A DNA stretch of 6,573 bases from Ruminococcus sp. AF46-10NS (GCF_003474435.1 NZ_QRNF01000075.1:1-6573); one strand, 5' to 3'. Numbered from the stretch's first letter, positions 1 to 5,717 are shown. The notes: a model not told the origin generated them from the sequence alone. Numbers and translations: made by a program.

Positions 1-32
1 CCCCTTGAAAACACTGGATTTGTCGCAGGTGA

Positions 33-139
33 GCTTTCCCTTATTATTTCCCTTGTGTTATATCGTCCCATCAGTGTTTATGCACTCTGATAAGGGCAAA
101 TACAAGGGCAAGAAAAATCTATAAGACAGTATAACACAA
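33..139. repeat. Interleaved inverted repeats in the leader before the first gene
   Basis: Two overlapping sets of inverted repeats are visible. TTGTGTTATA (53-62) is exactly complementary to TATAACACAA (130-139). A CCCTT-rich stretch (about 33-55) is imperfectly complementary to a stretch with two AAGGGCAA copies (about 91-114). Between them ATCAGTG...CACTCTGAT (about 70-91) can form a small hairpin. The arms interleave rather than nest, so alternative folds are possible. No known riboswitch or RNA family is recognised, and chance pairing in AT-rich DNA is a real alternative. I see no gene in 1-224. Confidence 0.3.
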
Positions 140-224
140 AATAAAAGTGACATGGTGAACTGATTGAAATGCTTCTTAATTTTTGCTACTACTGATTGAT
201 TAAATGATAAGGAGATGGGATACG

Positions 225-461
225 ATGAGAACAATATTTGCAGAATACAATCCACAGTGCAACAGCATTGATGTATATACTAATACGGGCTATATACTCC
301 GTATTGATTGTTGGGAAGCAGAAAAAAATTTAAGAACCACACCTGGATCTGATTGTGCTTTGACATCGCTTGCAATCGATGAGCCATTAGAATATGCAAG
401 GTTATATCTTGATGGGAATTTACAGATGTGGGTAGATGCTGAAGATTCATTAGAGTTATGA
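225..461 (+). CDS. Small DUF6061-like protein of unknown function
   Basis: A 78-residue acidic protein beginning MRTIFAEYNPQ. I chose the ATG at 225 because AAGGAG at 209-214 sits 10 nt upstream; an in-frame ATG at 204 lies before that ribosome site and is not preferred. The pattern (a short N-terminal strand, IDV-x(7)-YILRIDC near residues 15-29, then an acidic segment with EPLEYARLYLDGNLQMWV at 53-70) resembles the small DUF6061 proteins found in gut Clostridia. That assignment is from memory of the family and no function is known. There is no signal peptide, membrane segment or catalytic motif. It is the only plus-strand gene on the left side and converges on the MATE gene, with a shared hairpin between them. 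A weak promoter may lie around TTGAAA at 164-169. Confidence 0.65.
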   Translation: MRTIFAEYNPQCNSIDVYTNTGYILRIDCWEAEKNLRTTPGSDCALTSLAIDEPLEYARLYLDGNLQMWVDAEDSLEL

Positions 462-513
462 TTATTCCAATCAAAATCTACTAGAATTTATTAAAAATTA
501 GCTTCATAATTTT

Positions 514-549
514 AAAAGGACAGCCCTATTGCTATGAGGCTGTCCTTAA
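514..549 (-). terminator. Intrinsic terminator after the MATE gene (possibly bidirectional)
   Basis: AAGGACAGCC (516-525) pairs perfectly with GGCTGTCCTT (538-547) around a 12-nt loop. Read on the minus strand the stem ends in CCTTTTAAAATT, a modest U-run, 47 nt past the MATE stop codon. Read on the plus strand it follows the DUF6061-like gene but has only a poor U-run. It most likely terminates the leftward marR-MATE transcript and may also slow the convergent one. Confidence 0.7.
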
Positions 550-594
550 AAATACAATAGATAAACCTAGATTATTCTTGCTACTATCTGATTG

Positions 595-1914
595 TTAAAT
601 TTTCTGTATTCCATATTGCAAATCTCCCTTTTCGCAATATTTTATTAGTATGAATGCCAGAATCGCTGAAAAAACACGTGCCAATACCGTACTCCACCAT
701 ATCATAATCTGTCCACCAAATAAAGGTGGTAAAACAAGCATAAATATCAGCATCAATACTGGTTCAATGAATGTAAGAATGTATGACAATCCACTTTTTT
801 CAGTAGCATAAAATCCAGCTGTCGCTATTCTGGTAATCGCAACAAATGGTAATGACACTAAAAATATAGGTACAATTTTAGAAATCTCAATACTTACTTC
901 ATAAGAAGCTCCGAAAACCCCTCCAATATTTGCTCTGTTTACATACATGATAATTCCACCACAAACAGCAAGAATTATTGCAAAAATGTATGCCATTCTC
1001 TGAACTCCTCTCAGGCTTTCTTGAACCTTCTCACCATAAAAACGGCTCATTAAAGGTTGACTTCCATCACCTACGCCCTGCAATATGAGATATATGATAC
1101 AGATAATATAGGATACACATGCATAAGTTGCAATAGCTTTTTCTCCCCCATAAGAAGCGGAGAATCGGTTTATAAACACCAATGAAATATTAGGAGTCAA
1201 TGCTAGCCCAAATGGTGCAAGACCTACTCTGAATATAGCGCCACACATTTCTTTTACATTTTTTAAGGATACATACACATAAAACTTTTTATTATATAAT
1301 GCGTATATGATTGCAATTGCTGCAGTCACACCCTGTCCGGCTATTGTAGCTGTGGCTGCACCTTTCATGCCCATTTCATATATCCATACAAAGATAAAAT
1401 CCAGAACAATATTGGTTATGAATCCACCAACCATCGCAAACATTGACCAGAAAGAGTTTCCATAATTTCTAATGAATGGCATCATTCCAGTTCCAAGAAT
1501 CTGCAATATTGCTCCAAGTGCTATAATTTTGATATAATCTGTCGCATTTGTTAATATAATTCCATCTGCTCCAAGCAATCCTAAAATTTTAGACGAAAAG
1601 GAGTAAATAATTATGGTACTGATAACACTTACTATTACAAGAAGCCACCAGCTTGTAGCAATAAATTCTTCTGCCCGTTTTCCTTTCTTTTCTGCTGCAT
1701 TAATTGAGTAATAAACAGCTCCTCCCATACCAATTCCTGTTCCAAGAGCCTGAATCAAAGCCACAATCGGATATGCAATATTAATAGCCGAAAGTCCAGC
1801 ATCTCCTATGGTATTGCCTACAAAATATCCATCCACTATCGCATATATTCCTGATAATGCAAATGCTATAATAGATGGAATAACATATTTAAAAAATAAT
1901 GATTTATGATTCAT
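595..1914 (-). CDS. MATE family multidrug efflux transporter (MepA-like)
   Basis: A 439-aa integral membrane protein, the usual MATE length, with about 12 hydrophobic helices in two halves. Family landmarks are visible: the first-helix segment DGYFVGNTIGDAGLSAINIA (28-47), the FIRNYGN turn near 147-153 (where relatives usually read MRNxGxP), the N-IVLD-F segment near 168-173 with GMKGAATAT (182-190), and in the second half GVGDGSQPLMSRFYGEK (280-296). Such proteins export cationic drugs and dyes in exchange for Na+ or H+; the actual substrate cannot be read from sequence. The frame extends 18 codons further upstream, but I chose the ATG at 1914 because AAGGAGA (1926-1932) precedes it by 11 nt and the homologous part starts there. 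It overlaps the end of the MarR gene by 11 nt, so the two are translationally coupled and share one promoter. Confidence 0.92.
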   Translation of the reverse strand: MNHKSLFFKYVIPSIIAFALSGIYAIVDGYFVGNTIGDAGLSAINIAYPIVALIQALGTGIGMGGAVYYSINAAEKKGKRAEEFIATSWWLLVIVSVISTIIIYSFSSKILGLLGADGIILTNATDYIKIIALGAILQILGTGMMPFIRNYGNSFWSMFAMVGGFITNIVLDFIFVWIYEMGMKGAATATIAGQGVTAAIAIIYALYNKKFYVYVSLKNVKEMCGAIFRVGLAPFGLALTPNISLVFINRFSASYGGEKAIATYACVSYIICIIYLILQGVGDGSQPLMSRFYGEKVQESLRGVQRMAYIFAIILAVCGGIIMYVNRANIGGVFGASYEVSIEISKIVPIFLVSLPFVAITRIATAGFYATEKSGLSYILTFIEPVLMLIFMLVLPPLFGGQIMIWWSTVLARVFSAILAFILIKYCEKGDLQYGIQKI

Positions 1915-2362
1915 TTTTCTTACAATCTCCTTCCTTGAAAAGTCTGATAAACAGCTCTGTATTATCATTAAGACTTTCTATATTCTCTAATCCCATTTTT
2001 TCGATTACATATATTTCTTTTGAGTGCAGTTTTTCTATGATATCTTTCGTATATTCCATTCCTGATTCTGTGAGGCATATCAGCTTATTTCTCTTGTCTG
2101 AATCATCAGATACCATATTGATGTATCCTTTTTTCTGAAAATCTTTTAGTATCGTATTTACCGTTTGCTTAGGTATATTCCATTTTTCACTTATCATTTT
2201 CTGCGTGCATCTTCCATTACTTTCATAAAATGAATACAAAGCAAAAACTCCATTTGAAGACAGTCCCTGATCCTTTGACCATTCCTCATACATTGCTGTA
2301 CATTCTTTCCATAAAGCATAATATCGTTGCAACTGTATTATCATATTATTATCTTTTCTCAT
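1904..2362 (-). CDS. MarR family transcriptional repressor of the efflux operon
   Basis: A 152-aa winged-helix regulator of normal MarR length. An N-terminal dimerisation helix (about 5-32) is followed by the helix-turn-helix (about 52-81: CTQKMISEKWNIPKQTVNTI...) and the wing, whose DDSDKRNKLICLTESG (86-101) matches the family's D-x-DKR...LTexG signature. A C-terminal helical pair completes the dimer interface. I chose the ATG at 2362, which has AAGGAG 8 nt upstream; the frame is open 23 codons further, but that extension would cover the promoter and operator. By family logic it binds the adjacent dyads as a dimer and releases them when a toxic ligand binds, inducing itself and the overlapping MATE gene. 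Layout and partner match the mepR-mepA pair of Staphylococcus, though orthology is not claimed. Confidence 0.92.
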   Translation of the reverse strand: MRKDNNMIIQLQRYYALWKECTAMYEEWSKDQGLSSNGVFALYSFYESNGRCTQKMISEKWNIPKQTVNTILKDFQKKGYINMVSDDSDKRNKLICLTESGMEYTKDIIEKLHSKEIYVIEKMGLENIESLNDNTELFIRLFKEGDCKKNES

Positions 2363-2376
2363 CTTTTTTCTCCTTA

Positions 2377-2426
2377 AATTAGTACGAATCCGGACTTTTA
2401 TAGTATAGTCCGAGTTCGTACTAATT
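2377..2426. promoter_or_regulatory. Paired MarR operators (50-bp inverted repeat made of two 16-bp dyads)
   Basis: AATTAGTACGAA (2377-2388) and TTCGTACTAATT (2415-2426) are perfect inverse complements, and CGGACT (2391-2396) pairs with AGTCCG (2407-2412): 18 of 20 positions in each arm match. Each arm also contains its own imperfect palindrome, AGTACGAATCCGGACT (2381-2396) and AGTCCGAGTTCGTACT (2407-2422), of form AGTnCGn-centre-nCGnACT. Each is the size expected for one MarR dimer. Their centres are 26 bp apart, about 2.5 helical turns. One box lies between -35 and -10, the other just downstream of -10. Confidence 0.8.
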
Positions 2427-2431
2427 GTCAA
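2402..2431 (-). promoter_or_regulatory. Promoter of the marR-MATE operon
   Basis: On the minus strand a perfect -35 TTGACA (2431-2426) is separated by 18 nt from -10 TATACT (2407-2402). The start point would lie near 2395, about 33 nt before the MarR ATG. The operator dyads cover the spacer, the -10 and the start point, so a bound repressor would occlude RNA polymerase. Confidence 0.8.
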
Positions 2432-2482
2432 GATTTATTTATATACTTTTTCTTTATATAAACAATCAATAGTCCCTTACTA

Positions 2483-2514
2483 AGGACAGGAAGATTATGA
2501 AATTTCCCTGTCCT
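2483..2514. terminator. GGACAGG hairpin between the mobilization cluster and marR
   Basis: AGGACAGG (2483-2490) pairs with CCTGTCCT (2507-2514), extendable by AA/TT with a one-base bulge. It lies just after the stop of the leftward DUF6040-like gene, where a terminator is expected, but the leftward side has only CCTTAG and no good U-run. The rightward side reads CTTTTAAT. It may be a weak or bidirectional terminator. The stem core matches that of the hairpin at 516-547. Confidence 0.5.
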
Positions 2515-2517
2515 CTT

Positions 2518-3486
2518 TTAATAATATCCTCGTTCTTCCATCCAGTCTTTCACATAACATCTGATTCCAATATAAATAATATGCGACAGTAATAGCAATA
2601 CAATAAGATTTATCGGATTAGCGTTTTTAATCCATTCTCCAAAGTAAATTACAACAGCTGTACTCGTTATCGCTACCACGATACTGATGATATCCCAACA
2701 ATATTTCCGGTAGATTTTTCCTACCTGATAACCAATCCCGATTATCAGCCACCCGGTTATTACGAATAAAATTGCCATGACAGTACCGGCAATCAGCCAG
2801 TACACAATCCCGGAAAGAATACTGTTAGGTATTCCACTGCTTAACTGTCCGAAAGAGTCTGCACCTGTCACAAACTCCCGAAATAAACTTCCCATTCCTT
2901 TTCCTAACGCACCGAAAAAGACGATACAGTCGTTAAGGAAAACCGGCGAAAGAATCGCAGTAAACAGTGTTGTTGTTATGCTGTACCATGCCAGTAGAAA
3001 CAAGATACTTTCATAACCAATCGTCATATTTTTATATTTCTTTTCTAACTGGCTTTTACGGCTATCGCATTTTTCTTTTGCTTTCCGGTAAGCAGTACGG
3101 TCACATTTTTCACATTTCTCATAAGGCACTTTTTTCTCAACAGCTACCTCTACCGTCTTTTGGTGTGTCTGTGCATAAAGTTTTTCCTGCTCTGCTTTTT
3201 CATACTTAAATTTCCATGCCACGGCTTCTGCGTCGGCTCTTTCCCTGCTGTCTGTCTCGCTGGTCAATCGTTCCTCTGTTTGCCTTAATCTTGTCCGCAA
3301 TGCTTCGATATTCTCGGCTCTGTTTTCGCTGTTCAATTTCTCGTTCAAGGTCAGCGATTCGCTTAGCTGCCTGTTTAGTTCCTGGATTGTCTGGTCTTTC
3401 TGATCCAGTTCGTCCTGCATCTGTTCGGTCATCAGCAGAAGTTCTTCCACCTGCCCGACGTTCTCTAAGTTTCTGCATTCGCTCAT
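2518..3486 (-). CDS. DUF6040-like coiled-coil membrane protein
   Basis: A 322-aa protein in three parts: a long charged coiled coil (about 10-105, rich in Q, E, L), a cysteine-bearing linker (CEKC at 125-128 and C140 within a Lys-rich stretch), and about four membrane helices (near 158-180, 222-252, 265-283 and 291-309). It matches my recollection of DUF6040, a family seen next to MobA/MobL relaxases in Clostridia; its biochemical role is unknown. The ATG at 3486 has AGGGAG 5 nt upstream. Its first 94 codons overlap the relaxase 3' end in a different frame. The coiled-coil ORF at 3505-3864 lies upstream in the same frame, separated by one amber codon and six codons. It could be an independent product by restart, or the C-terminal part of one interrupted 448-codon gene. 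A membrane anchor linking relaxosome and secretion machinery is a guess from context only. Confidence 0.75.
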   Translation of the reverse strand: MSECRNLENVGQVEELLLMTEQMQDELDQKDQTIQELNRQLSESLTLNEKLNSENRAENIEALRTRLRQTEERLTSETDSRERADAEAVAWKFKYEKAEQEKLYAQTHQKTVEVAVEKKVPYEKCEKCDRTAYRKAKEKCDSRKSQLEKKYKNMTIGYESILFLLAWYSITTTLFTAILSPVFLNDCIVFFGALGKGMGSLFREFVTGADSFGQLSSGIPNSILSGIVYWLIAGTVMAILFVITGWLIIGIGYQVGKIYRKYCWDIISIVVAITSTAVVIYFGEWIKNANPINLIVLLLLSHIIYIGIRCYVKDWMEERGYY

Positions 3487-4927
3487 CGATCTCCCTCGCT
3501 TTCTCTATCTGCTGTTTAAGGTCAGCAATTCGCTGTTCTGTTTCTGCAATAAGCTGTTCTCGTTGTTCAGCTTCTGCGTTAATTCCTGCCATTGCTGATT
3601 CTCGTTTTCCAACTGTTCGATTCTGGTTTTCTGTTGCTCGATCTGTGAGAGCAGTTCTTCTGTATCTGGCAAAAGATTTAGCAGCCTGGATAATTCGCTG
3701 TTTAAGCTTTTTAAACTCTGGTTCTGCTCCTGAAAAGACAGGAGCTGCCTGTCCCGTTCCTGCAATTCCTGTACCATCTCTGCCATAAGATTCTGCTGTT
3801 CCTCGATCTGGTTTATCATTGTCTCCATCATGGGAATGACTTCCCGGCTTTCTTCTAATGTCACGCAATCGCTCCTTCCATTGTGTTAATGCACTGGATA
3901 CTTTTCCAAAAGAAATCTGTATTTTATCCAGCAGTGCATTTTGTCTTTTTATGATCTGGTTTTCCTCTACTTTCCATGAAGTAGAGGATGTCTGTCCGTT
4001 TTGAAATTTCTCGTCAATTTTTCTGGCATCTGCGCCCTCATGGATCGTTGGTATCTCTAATTTTCCCTGCCTTGCATAAGAACGGTGGTCAATGTGATTT
4101 TCCGTTTTCAAATGTGCATTACAGACGTTTGCCCATTCGCTCCGCCATAGCTCACAATTTTTCGGATTGTTCCACCCGGTAGCATCGGTTAATACACGTT
4201 TCCACTGTTTGCGGTTCCTTGTCCCGACTTTCTGGACTCCATTTTCATCAAGTACGGGGATTCGGATTCCATGACGGTCAGGGTTCTTTTTATCCTGCCA
4301 CCAGTCCGGATGGGATTCATCCACCACAATATTTCCATTTTCATCTCTGACAAACTCCCAATCCTTGATTTCTTTGTTCCCCCATGAGTGGTCTGGATTG
4401 AATGGTCGCATCGTCACAAGTAAATGCACATGGGGATTTCCATCTCCTTTATCGTGGATACTCCAGTCCGCACACATTCCCTTATCTACAAAGATCTTTT
4501 GAATATATTCAGTTGTATAATCAATCTGTTCCTGTCGGCTCCATTCTTTCGGAAGCGAAAATTCAAATGACCTGCCGAGTTGTGCATCCGAGGTCTTCTC
4601 AATCTTCAAAACTTCATTCCATAAACGCTGTTTCTGAAAAGTAAGTTTAAATTTTCCCAGTGCAGCATCTTTGTTATCTGCTCTTTTATATCGGGCAGAT
4701 TTCTGAAACCGTCTGATATTTTCAGCAGGTACGTTCAGCCATTCCTGTGGTGCATTTTCACACATCAACAGGCTGGTATAAACGACTTCTTTTTTGGCAG
4801 TGTAGTAGCTGATCCTGCCTGTTTCTTCATTTTTCATCACATCACCATTGAGATACGCAGATGCTGATATGATGGATTTCCCTTTGCTGCGTCCAACAAT
4901 CTTTACTGTATAATGAAAAATCGCCAT
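3206..4927 (-). CDS. mobA: MOBQ-type MobA/MobL relaxase
   Basis: A 573-aa relaxase that would nick and covalently bind the transferred strand at oriT. The N-terminal domain carries the catalytic tyrosine (Tyr25 in SASAYLNGD, the same position as in R1162 MobA) and the metal-binding histidines H158, H166 and H168 in HDKGDGNPHVHL, with the family's 8+2 spacing. HIDHRSYARQG (278-288) is another family landmark. After about residue 320 the sequence becomes low-complexity, Arg/Gln/Glu-rich and coiled-coil (roughly 450-490 and 518-550). I chose the ATG at 4927, which starts MAIFHYTVK like other MobA proteins and has AGGGGG about 10 nt upstream; the 71-codon upstream extension runs into the leader next to oriT. 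The last 659 nt overlap two other minus-strand ORFs in the +1 frame. The upstream neighbour encodes a small accessory protein, consistent with a mobilization operon. Confidence 0.93.
   Translation of the reverse strand: MAIFHYTVKIVGRSKGKSIISASAYLNGDVMKNEETGRISYYTAKKEVVYTSLLMCENAPQEWLNVPAENIRRFQKSARYKRADNKDAALGKFKLTFQKQRLWNEVLKIEKTSDAQLGRSFEFSLPKEWSRQEQIDYTTEYIQKIFVDKGMCADWSIHDKGDGNPHVHLLVTMRPFNPDHSWGNKEIKDWEFVRDENGNIVVDESHPDWWQDKKNPDRHGIRIPVLDENGVQKVGTRNRKQWKRVLTDATGWNNPKNCELWRSEWANVCNAHLKTENHIDHRSYARQGKLEIPTIHEGADARKIDEKFQNGQTSSTSWKVEENQIIKRQNALLDKIQISFGKVSSALTQWKERLRDIRRKPGSHSHDGDNDKPDRGTAESYGRDGTGIAGTGQAAPVFSGAEPEFKKLKQRIIQAAKSFARYRRTALTDRATENQNRTVGKRESAMAGINAEAEQREQLIAETEQRIADLKQQIEKAREIDERMQKLRERRAGGRTSADDRTDAGRTGSERPDNPGTKQAAKRIADLEREIEQRKQSREYRSIADKIKANRGTIDQRDRQQGKSRRRSRGMEI
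3505..3864 (-). CDS. Overprinted coiled-coil protein inside the relaxase gene
   Basis: A 119-aa ORF nested wholly within the relaxase gene, on the same strand but in the +1 frame. It starts at GTG 3864 with a strong ribosome site (GGAAGGAG, then 7 nt), which is better than the relaxase's own. The protein is almost all Gln/Glu/Leu/Asn heptads (residues 10-117) with no Cys, so a long coiled coil is expected. It ends at an amber codon (3507-3505); 18 nt later, in the same frame, the DUF6040-like protein begins with its own ribosome site and another coiled coil. It could be a separate product coupled to the next by stop-restart, or the N-terminal part of a 448-codon gene broken by a nonsense change. 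Part of the heptad pattern may come from GAACAG-like repeats that give coiled coil in both frames. The ribosome site and frame match with the downstream gene favour a real gene. Confidence 0.6.
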   Translation of the reverse strand: MTLEESREVIPMMETMINQIEEQQNLMAEMVQELQERDRQLLSFQEQNQSLKSLNSELSRLLNLLPDTEELLSQIEQQKTRIEQLENENQQWQELTQKLNNENSLLQKQNSELLTLNSR

Positions 4928-5012
4928 GCTCCGTTTCCCCCTTTCTGCCGTATCCGGCTTTGATTTCCGGCAGGTAACGTTTTCCCAAAAAGAAAATGGT
5001 ATCTGCCGGAAC

Positions 5013-5080
5013 GCCCTCTGCGTAAGAGTGCCCTGTGCATAACAGCCTGCATGGAATGCGCCCCTCTGGCGAAGAGTGCC
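5013..5080. repeat. Two imperfect direct repeats in the relaxase leader
   Basis: GCCCTCTGCGTAAGAGTGCC (5013-5032) recurs as GCCCCTCTGGCGAAGAGTGCC (5060-5080), 18 of about 21 positions aligned after short gaps. Each contains CTCT-n5-AGAG and so can form a small hairpin. The first also contains TAAGAGTGCCCT (5023-5034), which resembles the nic core TAAGTGCGCCCT. This part of the gap is GC-richer than its surroundings. Function is unknown; relaxosome or leader regulation is possible. Confidence 0.45.
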
Positions 5081-5153
5081 TCCTGCGGCATGAGCAGGTC
5101 TGGCTGAAAGCCCCGCCGACGGAACGAGCCCGGCAAGCATAAGCGCAGACCGG

Positions 5154-5230
5154 TTGCCACCTGTGGCAAACTTATACGGACGACCTCTGGTTGTCCATAA
5201 GTGCGCCCTTCATGAAAAAGCAATGAAGGG
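5154..5230 (+). other. Origin of transfer (oriT), MOBQ type, with nic site
   Basis: TAAGTGCGCCCT (5198-5209) matches the nic core I know from MOBQ origins such as pIP501 and, nearly, RSF1010/R1162. Cleavage is inferred between 5209 and 5210 on the plus strand. As in those origins, an inverted repeat sits directly before nic: CTTATACGGACGACC (5171-5185) pairs with GGTTGTCCATAAG (5189-5201), with 13 pairs, one G-T and a 2-nt bulge. Further left is TTGCCAC/GTGGCAA (5154-5160 and 5163-5169), a perfect 7-bp dyad that could bind an accessory protein. CCCTTCAT (5206-5213) and ATGAAGGG (5223-5230) form a third repeat across nic. It lies 230-300 bp upstream of the relaxase start. The rest of the 328-bp gap (4928-5255) holds the relaxase ribosome site and the direct repeats, with no convincing gene. 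Confidence 0.85.
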
Positions 5231-5255
5231 AATGGAAAATCCACTCCCTCCGGCA

Positions 5256-5570
5256 TTACACTTCCTCCGTATTCGCAACTGGCTCTTTCTGCATTGCCTT
5301 TGAGAAGAATTTCCCATTTGCTTCCTGCCTTTTTAAGAAGCCGATCAGCTTTGGGATATCATCTTCCTCAATCGCAGAACCCAGCACCGATTCCACCGCA
5401 CCACCAATCTGGCAGAGCCTGTGTGTCCGCTTTTTAGTTTCCACATCTTTCTGACGTTTCTTCAGTTCCCGTTTCTGTGCTGCATACTGTTTTGCTTTCT
5501 CAAGGCTTTCCTGTTCTTTCTTTTCCAACTGGAGCATACGCTCCTCATAACTCTTTGTTGATCTTGCCAT
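5256..5570 (-). CDS. Small basic TraD/DUF3847-like mobilization accessory protein
   Basis: A 104-aa protein. Residues 8-48 are a highly charged Lys/Glu/Gln helix, probably coiled coil. They are followed by KKRTHRLCQIGGAVESVLG (46-64) and DDIPKLIGFLKRQ (70-82), which resemble the KR-T-RLIQIG...LLG pattern of small TraD-type and DUF3847 proteins encoded beside MobQ/TraA relaxases. Those are thought to be relaxosome accessory proteins; the match is from memory and the role is inferred. I prefer the ATG at 5570 (MARSTKSYEER), where AAAGGA is about 11 nt upstream. ATGs at 5579 and 5600 are in frame, but the first is too close to that ribosome site and the second precedes it. It lies between the excisionase-like gene and oriT, and no clear promoter was found just before it, so it may depend on read-through from the xis-like promoter. 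Confidence 0.75.
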   Translation of the reverse strand: MARSTKSYEERMLQLEKKEQESLEKAKQYAAQKRELKKRQKDVETKKRTHRLCQIGGAVESVLGSAIEEDDIPKLIGFLKRQEANGKFFSKAMQKEPVANTEEV

Positions 5571-5614
5571 AAATATCATCGTCCTTTCTTTTTCTTCCAA
5601 ACATAAGTTTCCTG

Positions 5615-5644
5615 TTGTCTGTCAGACGAAGTACATGGTATAAT
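5615..5644 (+). promoter_or_regulatory. Possible plus-strand promoter for a short RNA
   Basis: TGGTATAAT (5636-5644) is a perfect -10 with an extended TGn element. TTGTCT (5615-5620), 18 nt upstream, is a fair -35. It points away from both flanking minus-strand genes, toward the terminator at 5692-5717, and no plus-strand gene follows. Confidence 0.4.
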
Positions 5645-5650
5645 CTGTTT

Positions 5651-5717
5651 GCGTGTAGGTATATCATGACTCCGGTCTGATAGAACCTTTGGCGGTTTCT
5701 TCGGGAACCGCTTTTTT
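5651..5717 (+). ncRNA. Candidate small RNA between the accessory and excisionase-like genes
   Basis: The predicted start near 5651 and the terminator ending at 5717 define a transcript of about 67 nt on the plus strand. It would end at the stop codon of the xis-like gene, so its last bases are antisense to that gene's 3' end. The only open frame inside it is a 4-codon ATGACTCCGGTC-TGA. No known RNA family is recognised. The call rests only on promoter plus terminator; the terminator could instead serve to block unrelated rightward transcription. Confidence 0.3.
5692..5717 (+). terminator. Intrinsic terminator with UUCG loop, rightward
   Basis: GCGGTTTC (5692-5699) pairs with GGAACCGC (5704-5711) around a TTCG tetraloop (5700-5703, closed C-G), with one T-G wobble, and is followed at once by six T (5712-5717). 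This is a textbook rightward terminator. On the minus strand there is no U-run after the stem, so leftward transcription from the xis-like gene should pass. The T-run overlaps the xis-like stop codon. Confidence 0.8.

Noticed and set aside
58..474. Minus-strand ORFs at 58-255 and 280-474
   Set aside because: The first lies in AT-rich leader DNA and the second is antisense to the DUF6061-like gene; no ribosome sites or domains are seen.
1899..2138. A 79-aa plus-strand ORF across the MarR gene
   Set aside because: It is a shadow of the well-supported MarR and MATE frames on the other strand.
2777..3209. Two plus-strand ORFs (2777-3016 and 2967-3209)
   Set aside because: Both are antisense to the DUF6040-like gene; neither has a convincing ribosome site or family resemblance.
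3216..3788. A 190-aa plus-strand ORF rich in Ser, Arg, Leu, Cys
   Set aside because: It is antisense to the relaxase and coiled-coil frames and its composition reflects their Gln/Glu/Arg codons read backward. It has no supported start or domain.
3988..4644. Plus-strand ORFs at 3988-4182 and 4402-4644
   Set aside because: They are antisense to conserved relaxase sequence, including the region of the histidine motif.
4903..5256. A 117-aa minus-strand ORF whose ATG overlaps the accessory gene's stop (TAATG) and has GGAGG upstream
   Set aside because: It runs straight through oriT, its hairpins and the repeats, and into the relaxase start. Its composition (Arg, Gly, Leu, Pro, no domain) looks like translated non-coding GC-rich DNA. 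The ribosome site and overlap make low-level translation possible, so a conservation test would be worthwhile.
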